Shown here: positions 37,806-47,026 of the stretch, in pieces
How the letters are laid out: every line of letters begins with the position of its first letter
Numbering within the stretch: the stretch's first letter is position 1
Assembly (NCBI RefSeq): GCF_948472415.1
Contig: NZ_OX419519.1
Coordinates: 930,001-994,000 of the forward strand
Direction: 5' to 3'
Length of the DNA stretch: 64,000 nt
Source of the DNA: Kitasatospora fiedleri
Lineage (GTDB): Bacteria > Actinomycetota > Actinomycetes > Streptomycetales > Streptomycetaceae
Made by a program: the position numbers and the translations under genes
Notes under the pieces: generated by a model
What the model was told of the DNA's origin: nothing
Seen by the model: only the letters and a program-made list of their open reading frames with translations
Database searches by the model: none

Positions 37806-39745
37806 ATGGATCTCAGGACACTGCCACGGCCCCGGGCGGCCGGTTCCGGCGGGCGGCCGGAGTCCGCGGAGGCCCTGCTGGTGCGGCACTACCGGCACCT
37901 GGTGGGGATGGCGTACCTGACGCTGCCCGCCGACCGGGGGCGGCACGCCCGGGTGGTGGCGGCGCACGCGGTGGTGCAGCGGGCGCTGCCGGTGCTCGGC
38001 GGGAAGGTCGCGGGCCGGTCGGGGCACGAGTCGGGGCACGAGTCGGGGTACGAGGCGGTGCGGGCCCGGGTGCTGCGCGGGGCGCTGCGTCGGCGGCGCT
38101 GGCCGGGGGCGGTGTTCCCCCGGGTGTGGGGGGTGCGGCTGTTCACGCCGCCGGACGACGGGGACGCCGAACTGGACGTCCGGCTGGCCGAGTTGCCCGC
38201 CCGGCGCGGGCCGGTTTCGCGCTCCGGGTGCTGGACGGCCTGAACCGGGCCGAGACCGCCGAGGCGCTGGCCTGGGCCGGGGTGGAGGCGCCGGCCGAGG
38301 CGGCCCGGGCCGGGGACGAGCTGCTGCGCTCGCTGGGCGGCGCGGACTGGTCGGAGCTCCCGCCCGGCTACGACGCCTGCACGGTGCACCTGCGGCCGGG
38401 CGACCTGCTGCGCCGCCGACGCCGCTCGGCCCTGGTGGCCGCGGCGGTGGCGGTGGCACTGACCGCCGCGGTCCTGCCGGTACTGGGCTCGCCCGGTGGC
38501 GGCACCGGCGGGTCGAGCGCGCCGCCGCCCGCCGCGCGGGCCGTCCCGCCCGAGCGCCGCGCCGCGGACCTGTGGCGGCGGACCGCGAAGCTGGACCTCG
38601 CCGTCTGGCCCGCCCGCGGCGAACTGGTGGACGACACCGCCCTGGTCGGCCGCGCGGTCACCGCCTGGCAGCAGGCCGGGCCGTCCGCCGCCGCCGAGCC
38701 CGGCAGCACCCCGGGCCCGCCCGTGGCCGTGCCCCAACTGCTGTACGCGGGGCGGCTGGACGGCACGGCGGTGGTGCTGCTGACGGACGGCCGGAGCCTG
38801 GCCCGGTACACCGACGGCCCGGCGTCCGGCGGATCAGCCCCCAGCGGACCGGCGCCCGACGGCCCGGCATCCGGCTCGGCGTCCGGGACCGGCGGCCCGG
38901 CGCTGGCGCTGGCGGCGGCCGGGGACAGCGACGTGACGGCCGGTGCGGCGGTGGTGCTGCGGCGCGACGGGCGCGGGGCCCGGTACCTGCTGGCGCCGTG
39001 GGTGGCGTCCGCGGCGACCCGGCGGCTGGACCGGCCGGACGAGGCGGAGCGCCCGCTGGCCTTCGCCGACGGGGTGACCGACCCGGTGCCGGGGACGGCC
39101 GCGCCGGGCTGCCCGGGGCCGGTGCTGCAACTGCGGTCGGACCCGGTGGTCGCCGAGCAGCACGCCTTCCTGCTGGCCGACCTCGGCGGGCTCGCCCCCG
39201 CGCACCTCACCTACACCCCGCCGCCGGACGGCTCCGCACCGGCCCGCCCGCCCCGGGAGGCGGTCGGCGCGCAGGCGCTGCGCCGGTGGGCGGCGGGCGC
39301 CTGCGCGGTGCCCGAAGCGGGGCCGGGCGTACGGCAGTTGAACCTGTGGGAGTTCGCCGACCAGCGGCTCCCTCAGAACGCCGGGGAGTTGGCCTGGGCC
39401 TGTCTGCGGGCCGACCGCTGGGACGGCTCGGGCAGCGCGGCGGCGGCGGTGCTGCCCCCGAACGGCGGCCGGGCCGAGCGGCTGGCCCGCGCGGACGGCC
39501 GGGCCTGCAGCCGCTACGAGCAGGACACCGTCGCCCAGTACCGCTGGCGCGCCCCGAACGGCACCGCCTACCTGCTGGTCGCCGCCAGCCGCCGGGTCTC
39601 CCGCCTGCTGGTCACCACCCCGTCCCGCCGGCTGGACCAGCCCGCGCCGCCCGGCCGGACCCTGGCTCTCGACGACCCGGGCACCGGTCCGACCGGCGTC
39701 GAGGCCGTCACCGCCTCCGGCACCCGGCTGCGCCCGATCGGCTGA
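37806..39745 (+). CDS. Sigma-like N-terminus with TM helix and extracytoplasmic domain, one frameshift
   Basis: 646 aa after correction; not a named family. The N-terminal 130 residues (LLVRHYRHLVGMAYLTLPAD) resemble an ECF sigma region, but there is no clear region 4 HTH. A tandem 12-bp repeat encodes GHESGHESGYEA. One TM helix (about residues 209-229, ALVAAAVAVALTAAVLPVLG) precedes a ~400-residue exported part rich in Ala/Gly/Pro with four or more Cys. The frame breaks near 38207; one base restores AGFALRVLDGLNRAETAEAL and 647 codons. ATG at 37806 after TTGGAGGGG. 57 bp after the orphan cas3, same strand, so possibly co-transcribed. Confidence 0.65.
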
Positions 39746-39778
39746 CCCGGCCGGTGCCTGCGCCGACGGCGTTCCGGA

Positions 39779-40786
39779 TCAGGTGAGTTCGAGGATCAGC
39801 TTGCCGGTGTTGGCGCCGCGGAACAGCATCTGGAAGGTCTCCGGGAAGGCGTCGACGCCGCCCTGGACCAGGTGTTCGCGGGTGGTGAGGCGGCCGTCGG
39901 CGATCCAGCCGGCGATCTCCCGGGCGGCCTCCCGGTAGCGGGCGGCGTGGTCGAAGACGACGAAGCCCTCCATCCGGGCCCGGCGCACCAGCAGGGACAG
40001 GTAGTTGGAGGGGCCCTGGACGGCCTGCTCGTTGTTGTACTGGCTGATCGCGCCGCAGATCACCACCCGGGCGTGCATGGCCAGCCGGGTGAGCGCGGCG
40101 TCCAGGACGGGGCCGCCGACGTTGTCGAAGTAGACGTCGATGCCGTCGGGGGCGTGGGTGCGCAGGGCCTTGCGGACGTCCTCGGTCTGGTAGTCGACGG
40201 CCGCGTCGAAGCCCAGCTCCCCGGTCAGCCAGGCGCACTTGGCGGCGCCGCCGGCGATGCCGACCACCCGGCAGCCCTTCACCTTGGCGATCTGGCCGAC
40301 CAGGCTGCCGACCGCGCCGGCCGCGCCGGAGACCACGACCGTCTCGCCCTCGCGCAGCGCGCCGACCTCCAGGAGGCCGAAGTAGGCGGTCATGCCGGGC
40401 ATGCCGAGCGCGCCGAGGTAGGTGGGCAGCGGGGCGATCGCCGGGTCGACCCGGTGGGCGCCGCGGCCGTCGGACAGCGCGTACTCCTGGACGCCGAAGG
40501 TGCCGGTGACGAACTCGCCGACCCGGAAGCCGGGGTGGGCGGACTCGACCACCTCGACGATCGAGCCGGCCCGCATCACCTCGCCGAGCGCGACGGGCGG
40601 CAGGTAGGAGGGGCGGTCGTCCAGCCAGCCGCGCATCGCCGGGTCGAGGGAGAGGTAGCGGGTGCGGCCGAGGAACCAGCCTTCGGCCGGTCCGGTGACC
40701 GGCTCCTCGGTCAGCGTCCAGTCCTCCGGGCGGACCGGGCCGACGGGGCGGCGGGCGAGTCGGATCTGGCGGTTGGTGGCCGGCAT
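39779..40786 (-). CDS. NADP-dependent MDR oxidoreductase
   Basis: 335-aa zinc-free medium-chain reductase of the leukotriene-B4 12-hydroxydehydrogenase/curcumin reductase group, reducing the C=C bond of enones with NADPH. Features: N-terminal RQIRLARRPVGPVRPEDWTL, LDPAMRGWL, GMPGMTAYFGLLEVG, the Rossmann AASGAAGAVGS-type loop (VVVSGAAGAVGSLVGQIAKV), then YFDNVGGPVLDAAL and GAISQYNN. ATG at 40786. A perfect 16-bp dyad lies 84 bp upstream, consistent with TetR control, though no TetR gene is adjacent. Confidence 0.9.
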   Translation of the reverse strand: MPATNRQIRLARRPVGPVRPEDWTLTEEPVTGPAEGWFLGRTRYLSLDPAMRGWLDDRPSYLPPVALGEVMRAGSIVEVVESAHPGFRVGEFVTGTFGVQEYALSDGRGAHRVDPAIAPLPTYLGALGMPGMTAYFGLLEVGALREGETVVVSGAAGAVGSLVGQIAKVKGCRVVGIAGGAAKCAWLTGELGFDAAVDYQTEDVRKALRTHAPDGIDVYFDNVGGPVLDAALTRLAMHARVVICGAISQYNNEQAVQGPSNYLSLLVRRARMEGFVVFDHAARYREAAREIAGWIADGRLTTREHLVQGGVDAFPETFQMLFRGANTGKLILELT

Positions 40787-40869
40787 GGCGCTCTCCTGCG
40801 AGGGGGGCGGGACGGGACGCGGGACCGCCGGCGCTCGGGGGACGGGCCGGCGACCCCGCTCGGCCGAGT

Positions 40870-40885
40870 CTAAGCAAGCGCTTAG
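40870..40885. promoter_or_regulatory. TetR-like operator
   Basis: CTAAGCAAGCGCTTAG, a perfect dyad with 6-bp arms and a 4-bp centre, ~85 bp before the MDR oxidoreductase start and 80 bp after the DUF3291 gene's stop. The form TAAGC-N-GCTTA is common among TetR operators. The stretch is one of few AT-rich spots in this area. Confidence 0.6.
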
Positions 40886-40964
40886 TCAAAACACCAGGGG
40901 CACGCCGACCGGCCGTCCGCACCCGTCCGGGCGGTCGGCAGCGGGCGGTCCGGCGCCGGGCGGC

Positions 40965-41497
40965 TCAGCGGGCGTCCGGCGCCGGGTGCGGTTCGCGGAA
41001 GGTGAACGCCTCCGGGCCGGGCCCCTGGTCGCGGATCAGGGCGATCCGCGCCATCGCCTCGGCCATGCTCGGACGGTGCCCGGCCGGGACCCACCACATC
41101 GCCTGGTGCGCCTCCGTCGGCCGCCGGAACCACTCGCGGCGGCGGGCCAGCACCCGCAGGTGGTCGCTGCGGTAGACGTACGCGCGCAGCGCCTCGACCG
41201 ACTCCCAGACCGAGCAGTTGATCTGTAGCAGGCCGTCGTCCGGGTCGGGGCGCAGGCCCGTCGCGTCCGCGCCGTCGGCGTCGACCAGCCGCCAGACGAA
41301 GCCGGGGCTGCGCTCGGCGAGTTCGTTGATCTCCGCCAACTGGGCTATGAAACCGGCGAGTTCGGGGCTGTCCAGCGGGGCCACGGTACGGCCGACGTTG
41401 ACCTGGGCCAGCTGGTGGCCGGAGCGGACGGACACGACGGCGGACGCGGCGGCGGCGGGGGTGGCGGGGTGGCGGCAGCGGTCTGAGGGGCAGTCAT
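40965..41497 (-). CDS. DUF3291 domain protein, probable frameshift near the start
   Basis: About 177 aa. The DUF3291 pattern is clear from QLAQVNVGRTVAPLDSPELA through LAERSPGFVWRLVDADGADA, NCSVWESVEALRAYVYRSDH and FRRPTEAHQAMWWVPAGHRP. The fold resembles dimeric alpha-beta-barrel monooxygenases/heme-degrading enzymes. An uninterrupted frame would need a TTG at 41504. The ATG at 41497 reads MTAPQTAAATP and joins the domain if one C is added in the CCCC run near 41470. The start is therefore uncertain; the domain is not. Confidence 0.78.
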
Positions 41498-41529
41498 GCG
41501 GCAAGCATGGCCCGGACCGGCTTCTAGCG

Positions 41530-42159
41530 TCAATGGTTATTGTTTTTAGAGAGCGACACGCAGCAGCCGCCCGCGCACGGGTCCATCGCGGGCGTCCACC
41601 CCTCCCCCGCCAGGCCCTCCAGCAGCGCCAGGTTCATCCCGCACACCAGTGCCGGGAACTCGTCCGCCAGCGCGTGGAACGGGCAGTTGCGCAGCCGCAC
41701 CACCTCCCCGTCCAGGAACGGCGCGTAGCCGCGCTCGCGCAGCGCCGCCAGCACGTCCGGGGGCTGCTCGGCCGATCCCGCCGCGCGGGCCGCCGCCTGC
41801 AACTCGCGGTCCAGGCCCGCCCGTTCGACCACCTCGGCGAGCAGCCGTCCGGCCACGCCGTACTCCCGGGGCGGCAGCGCCACCGCGAACTCCGCCTCCG
41901 CCCGGCGGTACACCTTGGCGGGCCGCCCCGCGCCGGGGCCGCCGCGTCCGGACAGCCGCCGGTAGGAGACCGCGAGCAGGCCCGCGTCCACCAGCTTGTC
42001 CAGGTGGAACGCCGCCAGCGAACGGGAGACGCCCGCCGCCGCGGCGGCGGCGTCCCGCCCGACCTCCTCCGCCGCGTCGGCCACGTGCCGGTAGAGGGCG
42101 CGCCGCACCGGGTCGGCGAGGGCGCCCAGCGCCTCGATCGAGGAGTCCTCAGCAGTCAT
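41530..42159 (-). CDS. ArsR-like HTH regulator with C-terminal cysteine cluster
   Basis: 209 aa. The N-terminal winged HTH (LGALADPVRRALYRHVADAA, GVSRSLAAFHLDKLVDAGLL) is followed by a wing GRPAKVYRRAEAEF. The C-terminal sensor part carries NCPFHALADEFPALVCGMNL and, near the end, MDPCAGGCCVS. This Cys/His spacing (C-x2-H, C, C-x3-CC) resembles SufR-type regulators that hold an iron-sulfur cluster. Sensing of Fe-S or redox state is inferred. It is transcribed toward the DUF3291 gene with a short gap, perhaps an operon. Confidence 0.82.
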   Translation of the reverse strand: MTAEDSSIEALGALADPVRRALYRHVADAAEEVGRDAAAAAAGVSRSLAAFHLDKLVDAGLLAVSYRRLSGRGGPGAGRPAKVYRRAEAEFAVALPPREYGVAGRLLAEVVERAGLDRELQAAARAAGSAEQPPDVLAALRERGYAPFLDGEVVRLRNCPFHALADEFPALVCGMNLALLEGLAGEGWTPAMDPCAGGCCVSLSKNNNH

Positions 42160-42348
42160 CCGTCGAGTCTATGACCGACCCGCCCGACGCGAACGCGCCA
42201 CCGGGGCGGCACCGTTGCGCCACACTGCCCGGATTGCCGACGATTCGTTTCTACACCTCTGTAGAGTGTTCCCGACCGCCACCAGCCGGGTCGTTCGGGC
42301 ACCCCGCACCCGTCCACCCCCGCCGACCGGACTCGAAGGAGGCCCGCA

Positions 42349-42598
42349 GTGCTCCCTCCGCAGCTGCAGACCGACCCCGCCTGGTCCCCGCCGGAACCGG
42401 ACGTCCGCCCCGCCTACCAGCCCGTCGAAGTCCTGCTCGACGACTCCGGTACCTGGGCCCTCGGCCGCATCAACGCCTGGTGGCACTCCCCCGAGGGCAC
42501 CTCCTGGTGCCGCCTCCGCCTGATCGGCGCCACCGCACCCCCGCCTGGCACCGCTACGACCCGAACGCATCCTGCTGCTCCCCACCCACGGCACCTGA
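42349..42598 (+). CDS. Small conserved actinomycete protein, two frameshifts
   Basis: 83 aa after correction: residues PAYQPVEVLLDDSGTWALGR, then AWWHSPEGTSWCRLRLIGA, then AWHRYDP-RILLLPTHGT. The GTG at 42349 has a perfect AAGGAGG. The reading needs one base added in the CCCCC run near 42538 and one near 42573, which gives 84 codons ending at the TGA at 42598. Small proteins with this Trp-rich pattern are common in Streptomyces, without known function. Convergent with the zinc-ribbon gene. Confidence 0.65.
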
Positions 42599-42604
42599 CG
42601 CCGG

Positions 42605-42631
42605 GCCGGGCCCGGCCTCTCCGGGCCCGGC
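42605..42631. terminator. Bidirectional hairpin terminator
   Basis: Perfect 11-bp stem GCCGGGCCCGG (42605-42615) pairing with 42621-42631, 5-nt loop, between convergent genes. Confidence 0.75.
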
Positions 42632-42649
42632 GCGGCATCAGCGTCAGCG

Positions 42650-43309
42650 TCAGCGGCGGGTGCCGCAGCTGGGGCAGAAGGCGGAGTCGGCGGGCACCTC
42701 GGCGCGGCAGGAGGCGCACTGCGGGGGCTGGGCGAGGCGGAAGCCGCAGCCGGGGCAGAACGGGGTGCCGTGGGTCTCGGCGCGGCACTGCGGGCAGACC
42801 AGTTGGCGGTCGGTGGTGACGTCGAACTGCGGGGCCCCGGACTGGCCGTGGGTGTACGCGTTCTGCGTGACGGCGTCGTTGAGGCCGCGCCGGCGGGCGG
42901 CGGCGGCCTCGGCGGCGGTGTCCGGGGCGCAGCCGAGGCAGAGGCCCTGGGCGGCGTTCCAGCAGCGGCCGCAGACGTAGTGGGTGCAGCGGGCGCAGCG
43001 GTGGAAGTGCTGTTGGGCGTTGCCGATGGCGCGCTGGAAGGCGGCGTCGCGGCCGCTGCCCCAGCTGGCGCCGGCCAGGCCGTCGGCGGCGTTGGTGAGG
43101 CCGTTGGAGGCGCTGCCGCCGAGCAGGCTCCAGGCGGCGCTGACGCCCTTGTTGATCCAGCCGGCCGCCTGGCCGGTGCGGAAGGGTTCGAACTCGGAGC
43201 GCCAGGTGTCGTAGCAGCGCGCGCAGGAGAACTCGAACTGGAAGCCCGCGCCGGTGCCGTGCTGCTCGCTGAGGTCTCGGTAGTTGTTGCTGAACTGGAA
43301 CTCGCTCAT
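42650..43309 (-). CDS. Multi-zinc-ribbon protein
   Basis: 219 aa with seven CxxC pairs: CARC near residue 29, CARCTHYVCGRC near 107, CLGC, CPQC, CPGC, CASC and CPSC at the very end. The last four make two C-terminal double-zinc-ribbon (DZR-type) units. The N-terminal half has a Trp-rich helical segment (AGWINKGVSAAWSLLGGSAS) that may bind membrane or protein. Likely structural zinc; partner unknown. ATG at 43309 (MSEFQFSNNYRDLSEQH). Confidence 0.82.
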   Translation of the reverse strand: MSEFQFSNNYRDLSEQHGTGAGFQFEFSCARCYDTWRSEFEPFRTGQAAGWINKGVSAAWSLLGGSASNGLTNAADGLAGASWGSGRDAAFQRAIGNAQQHFHRCARCTHYVCGRCWNAAQGLCLGCAPDTAAEAAAARRRGLNDAVTQNAYTHGQSGAPQFDVTTDRQLVCPQCRAETHGTPFCPGCGFRLAQPPQCASCRAEVPADSAFCPSCGTRR

Positions 43310-43409
43310 GTCCGCCGCCCAACCCTTTGCAGGTGCTCCGCAGGTGCCGTCTGGATTTGTCGCACAGGCTCCCACACCCGGGGGCGGGGGCCGGTGCGGG
43401 GCCGGTGGT

Positions 43410-43437
43410 CCGGCCGCCGGTGTGGTCCGGCGGCCGG
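43410..43437. terminator. Hairpin terminator between the zinc-ribbon and FAD genes
   Basis: Perfect 11-bp stem CCGGCCGCCGG (43410-43420) pairing with 43427-43437, 6-nt loop, 19 bp after the FAD gene's stop on the minus strand. Confidence 0.7.
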
Positions 43438-43455
43438 TGCGGTCGGTCGGTGTGG

Positions 43456-44795
43456 TCAGCCGCCGAACAGGACCGGTCCCAGCACGGAGGGACGGAACAG
43501 CAGGGCGGGCGGTTCCACCATCGCGGCGACCCGGTGGAACGCGCCGGCGACCCGGGCGTCGGTGACGGCGCGGGCCAGCACCCGGTCCAGCATCCGCTGT
43601 TGGACGCGGACCTGGAGGCCGGAGGGGCCGCCGGTGGTGCCGGCGAAGCGGACGTCCTCGCCGGCCGCCATCTGCCAGGGGTTCCTGGTGACGCCGGCGA
43701 TGGCGTCCCGGGTCTCCCGGACGGCGGCGTGGCCGAGGTCGCCGCGGTGGTGGACGGCGTCGCGCAGGGCGCGGGCGGCGAGCGCGGCGACGGTCATGCC
43801 CTGGCCGTAGACCGGGTTGAAGGTGCAGGAGGCGTCGCCGAGGGCGAGGAAGCCGTGGGTGGCGGAGCGTTCGTAGTGCCGCCACACGCTCGGGCCGGGG
43901 ACGAAGCCGCGGGCCGGGCCGGTGGGCTTGGCGCCGATCACCGTCCCGGCGATGACGGGGTCGCGGAGCAGGCCGAGCTGCTTCTCGAACTCCTCGGGCT
44001 GGAGGGAGGGTTCGAAGCCGCGCATGCCGCCCATGCCGACGATCCAGCGCTCGCCCTCGACGGGCAGCAGGACGCCGAAGCGGCCCTGGTCGGGGGCGTG
44101 GCTCTGCAGGTAGACGGCGGAGTCGGCGGGGGCGTCGGCGGGCGGTGGTAGAACCGGGTGGCGTAGGAGACGCCGGCGTCGACCCGGTCGCGCGGGACGG
44201 CGGGCGCGCCGAGCACCGAGAGCCACTTGGCGGCGCGGGTGGCGCGCCCGGCGGCGTCGACGACCAGCTCGGCAGGTATCGCCTCGGTCTCCTCGCCGTG
44301 CCGGCCGCGGCGGTTGACCTGCACGCCGGTGACGGCGTGCCGGTCGCCGAGCAGGCCGATCACCTCGGTGCCGGTGCGGAACTCGACGTTGGGCGCGGCG
44401 CGGACCCGCTCCAGCACGACCTGGTCGATCAGCGGGCGGCTGCAGGTGAGGACGGCCAGGTCGCTGTCGTAGGGGGCGAGCCAGCCGGCCGAGGTGAGCC
44501 AGCGCAGGCCGCCGGAGAGCGGGACCCGGGTGGCGCCGGCGGCGAGGAGTTCGGCGAGGGCGCCGGGCAGCAGTTCGTCGATGGTGCGCTGGCCGGCCTC
44601 CAGCAGCAGGTGGCCGTGCTTGGCCTGCGGGACGCCGGGGCGGAAGTCCACCCCGTCCGGGTAGCGGTCGCGTTCGACCACCACGACCCGCTCCGCGACG
44701 CCGTGCAGCGCCCAGGCCGCCAGGCATCCGGCCAGTCCGCCGCCGATCACCACTGCCGTGCCGCGGTCACCGGCCGCGGTCCCCCTAGAACTCAT
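43456..44795 (-). CDS. FAD-dependent oxidoreductase/epoxidase-like, one frameshift
   Basis: 446 aa after correction. The dinucleotide-binding GTAVVIGGGLAGCLAAWALH opens the protein, the Glu/Arg ribose motif VVVVERDRYPDG follows, and LALGDASCTFNPVYGQGMTV is the FAD-binding GD motif of the phenol hydroxylase/squalene epoxidase group. Similar proteins are labelled FAD-dependent monooxygenase or epoxidase in Streptomyces; the substrate is not predictable here. The frame breaks near 44148 (CACCGCCCGCC). One base links SYATRFYHRP to ADAPADSAVYLQSHAPDQ and gives 447 codons. ATG at 44795. Confidence 0.87.
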
Positions 44796-44967
44796 GTCCG
44801 TACAGTAAGGGACGCGGCGCGCTCGGTCACCGGGGTCCGGGGTTCGGCTGCCTTTTCGTGACGGTCAACTCCCCTCCAGGCGGGGCGGTTTCACCGCTTC
44901 CGCCCGGAGGTGCCCGCCTTGTCCGGGGCGCACGGGAGGAACGGGAGGACTCGCCACCGGTCACCGG

Positions 44968-45872
44968 TCACCGGTCGGCGGCGGTGCGCTGGCGCAGGAA
45001 CAGGGCGGCCCGCTCCAGCGCCTCGTCGGCCTCGTCGAGGACGCCGGCGTAGCACTGGAAGACGTGCGGCACGTCCGCGGTGACGTCGAGGACGACGTCC
45101 ACGCCCGCGTCGCGCGCCCGGGCGGCCAGCCGGGTGGAGTCGTCCAGCAGCACCTCGTTGGCGCCGACCTGGATCAGCATCGGGGGCAGGCCGGTGAGGT
45201 CGGCGTGCACGGCCGGGCTGAGCAGGGGGTGGCGCGGGTCGGCCCCGGCCAGGTACATGGCGCCGGTGCGGTCGAAGGAGGAGCGGGTGAAGATCGGGTC
45301 GATGCCGTCCTTGGTCTCCATGCTGGCGCCGGTGCGGGTGGCGTCGGCGCCCGGGGAGAGGGCCAGGATGCCGGCGGGCAGCGGGAGTCCGGCGTCCCGG
45401 GCGGCGAGGGCGGTGGTGACGGCGAGGCCGCCGCCCGCGGAGTCGCCCGCGAGGACGGTGCGGGCCGGGTCCGCGCCGCGCTCCAGCAGGGCGCGGTAGG
45501 CGGCCAGGGTGTCCTCGACGGCGGCCGGGAAGGGGTGTTCGGGGCGAGCCGGTAGTCCAGCGAGTACGCGGGCAGGCCGCTGCCGGCGACCAGGTGGCCG
45601 GTCAGCGACAGGGCGGTCTCGGGCGAGCCGAACACCCAGCTCCCGCCGTGGAAGTACAGGATCGTCCCGTCCCGCACCTCCCCGACCGGGTCGACCCGCA
45701 GGGCGGGACGGCCGCCGAGTTCGGCCGGGGCGGTGCGGATGCGCTCGTGCGGGACGATCATCTCGGCCATCAGCTCCCGGAACCCGGCCCGGATCTGCTC
45801 GACCGTCGGCTCCCCCTCGGGGGCCGGCTTCCGCAGCCTCCGGTCGATCTCGGCGCGCTGTTCCCTGCTCAT
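44968..45872 (-). CDS. Alpha/beta hydrolase (HSL-family esterase), one frameshift
   Basis: 301 aa after correction. Oxyanion-hole motif LYFHGGSWVFGS, nucleophile elbow AGDSAGGGLAVT and C-terminal DVPHVFQCYAGVLDEADEAL give the Ser-Asp-His esterase of the hormone-sensitive lipase type; short-chain esters are the usual substrates. The frame breaks near 45545 (CTCGCCCCGAACACC). One C restores YRLAPEHPFPAAVED, a highly conserved family string, and 302 codons. Divergent from the MarR gene, whose operator-like palindrome lies between the starts; probably MarR-regulated. Confidence 0.9.
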
Positions 45873-45906
45873 GGCACACTCCTGCCAGAAGTAGCTTCCG
45901 CCACAC

Positions 45907-45924
45907 TATATGCCATGGAATATA
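45907..45924. promoter_or_regulatory. MarR-type operator overlapping the marR start codon
   Basis: TATATGCCATGGAATATA is an 18-bp dyad with one mismatched pair. Its CCATGG centre contains the ATG of the MarR gene, and it lies 35 bp upstream of the esterase start. A bound repressor would block translation-start DNA of marR and the esterase promoter together. Confidence 0.6.
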
Positions 45925-46461
45925 CATTGCCCGACGACCGCACCGCGACGGATTTCCCCGCGGACTCCCCCGACCCCGCCGCCGTCCGGAACTCCCCGAA
46001 CCCCCCGAACTCCCGGACCTCCCCGCGCTCTTCGCCGACCTGATCCGGTGCGAGACCCGCCTCTACAACGCCCTCGGCGACCGGCTGCGCGAACGACACG
46101 GCATCGTCACCTCGCAGTACGAGTTCCTGCACCACCTGCGCGAACACCCCGGCTGCCGGTGGCCGACCTGGCCGCCGAGTTCGCCATCGGCGTCGGCGCG
46201 ACCAGCAAGGGCGTCGACCGCCTGGAGAAGCAGGGCTGGGCCGTCCGGCACCCGAACCCCGACGACCGCCGCTCCTCCCTGCTGGCCCTCACCTCCGAGG
46301 GCGAACGACTGACCGCCCAGGCCGAACGGACCTACAACGAGGCCCTGGCCGAACTCCTCACCCCCACCCTGGACGCCCCCGCCCTCACCGCCCTCGCCCG
46401 CACCCTCGCCACCCTGCGCACCACCCTCGAACACCACCGCACCGGCACCCCGGCGGGCTGA
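45915..46461 (+). CDS. MarR-family regulator, two frameshifts
   Basis: 182 aa after correction. Winged-helix core: FADLIRCETRLYNALGDRLR, GIVTSQYEFLHHLREHPGC, VADLAAEFAIGVGATSKGVD, RLEKQGWAVRHPNPDDRRSS (wing with the conserved DxRS). Two single bases are missing: near 45990 (GTCCGG) and near 46161 (TGCCGGTGG). Adding both gives 183 codons. It probably represses the divergent esterase and itself through the palindrome over its own start. The Pro/Asp-rich first 35 residues are poorly conserved. Confidence 0.82.
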
Positions 46462-46579
46462 CCCCCCGGAACGCCGGGACGGGCCGCCCCGGACGGGCCG
46501 ATCCGTTCCCGGCCCGCCCGTCCCCGCCCCCTGGAATAACCGGTCGAATTCGCCCCGGGCCACGCCTACCCTGGCGGGC

Positions 46580-46906
46580 ATGGCCCACGCGAAGACCTCG
46601 TACGTCTGCCTGCCCTGCCGGGCCTCGTACAAGCAGCCCCACGACCGGGAACGGCCGCGGACCTGCCCGCGCTGCTCGGAGGCGCTGACCCACGCGGGGT
46701 CGGCCTTCGCCGCGCCCCGGCGGCGGGACACCGCGGCCTGGCGGACCCTCGCGGTCCTGCTGAACGCGGGGGTGGGTTTCCACAAGGACTGCTGCGGCGG
46801 CCCCGGGTACCGCCCCCGCACGCCGCGCGAGGTGCGGGAGCGGATGGCGTACGCGCGGCGCACCGGCGAGCCCGTGGCCGAGGCCCTCGTCCGGCGGGTG
46901 ATCTGA
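46580..46906 (+). CDS. Small zinc-ribbon-like protein
   Basis: 108 aa. CLPCRASYKQPHDRERPRTC-PRC forms a Cys4 zinc-ribbon (CxxC at residues 10-13 and 29-32). A second cysteine pair (KDCCGGPGYRPR) lies further on, followed by a basic helix (EVRERMAYARRTGEPVAEAL). Streptomyces relatives are often mislabelled 'deoxyxylulose-5-phosphate synthase'; nothing of that enzyme is present. The role is unknown. ATG at 46580 in a GGGC-rich context; start moderately sure. Confidence 0.72.
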   Translation: MAHAKTSYVCLPCRASYKQPHDRERPRTCPRCSEALTHAGSAFAAPRRRDTAAWRTLAVLLNAGVGFHKDCCGGPGYRPRTPREVRERMAYARRTGEPVAEALVRRVI

Positions 46907-47026
46907 CCGGGGGCTGCGGCCCGGCGCACCCCGCCGCGCGGGAGGCCCCGCAGCCGCCCCGAAATCCACCGGCTCCTCGGCGCCGGGCGGAGCACGATCC
47001 CGGTGGACCGGGGCGGAGGAGCTTGT

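Noticed and set aside
46580..46906. Deoxyxylulose-5-phosphate synthase label
   Set aside because: No thiamine-diphosphate motif and far too short; the visible features are zinc-ribbon cysteines.
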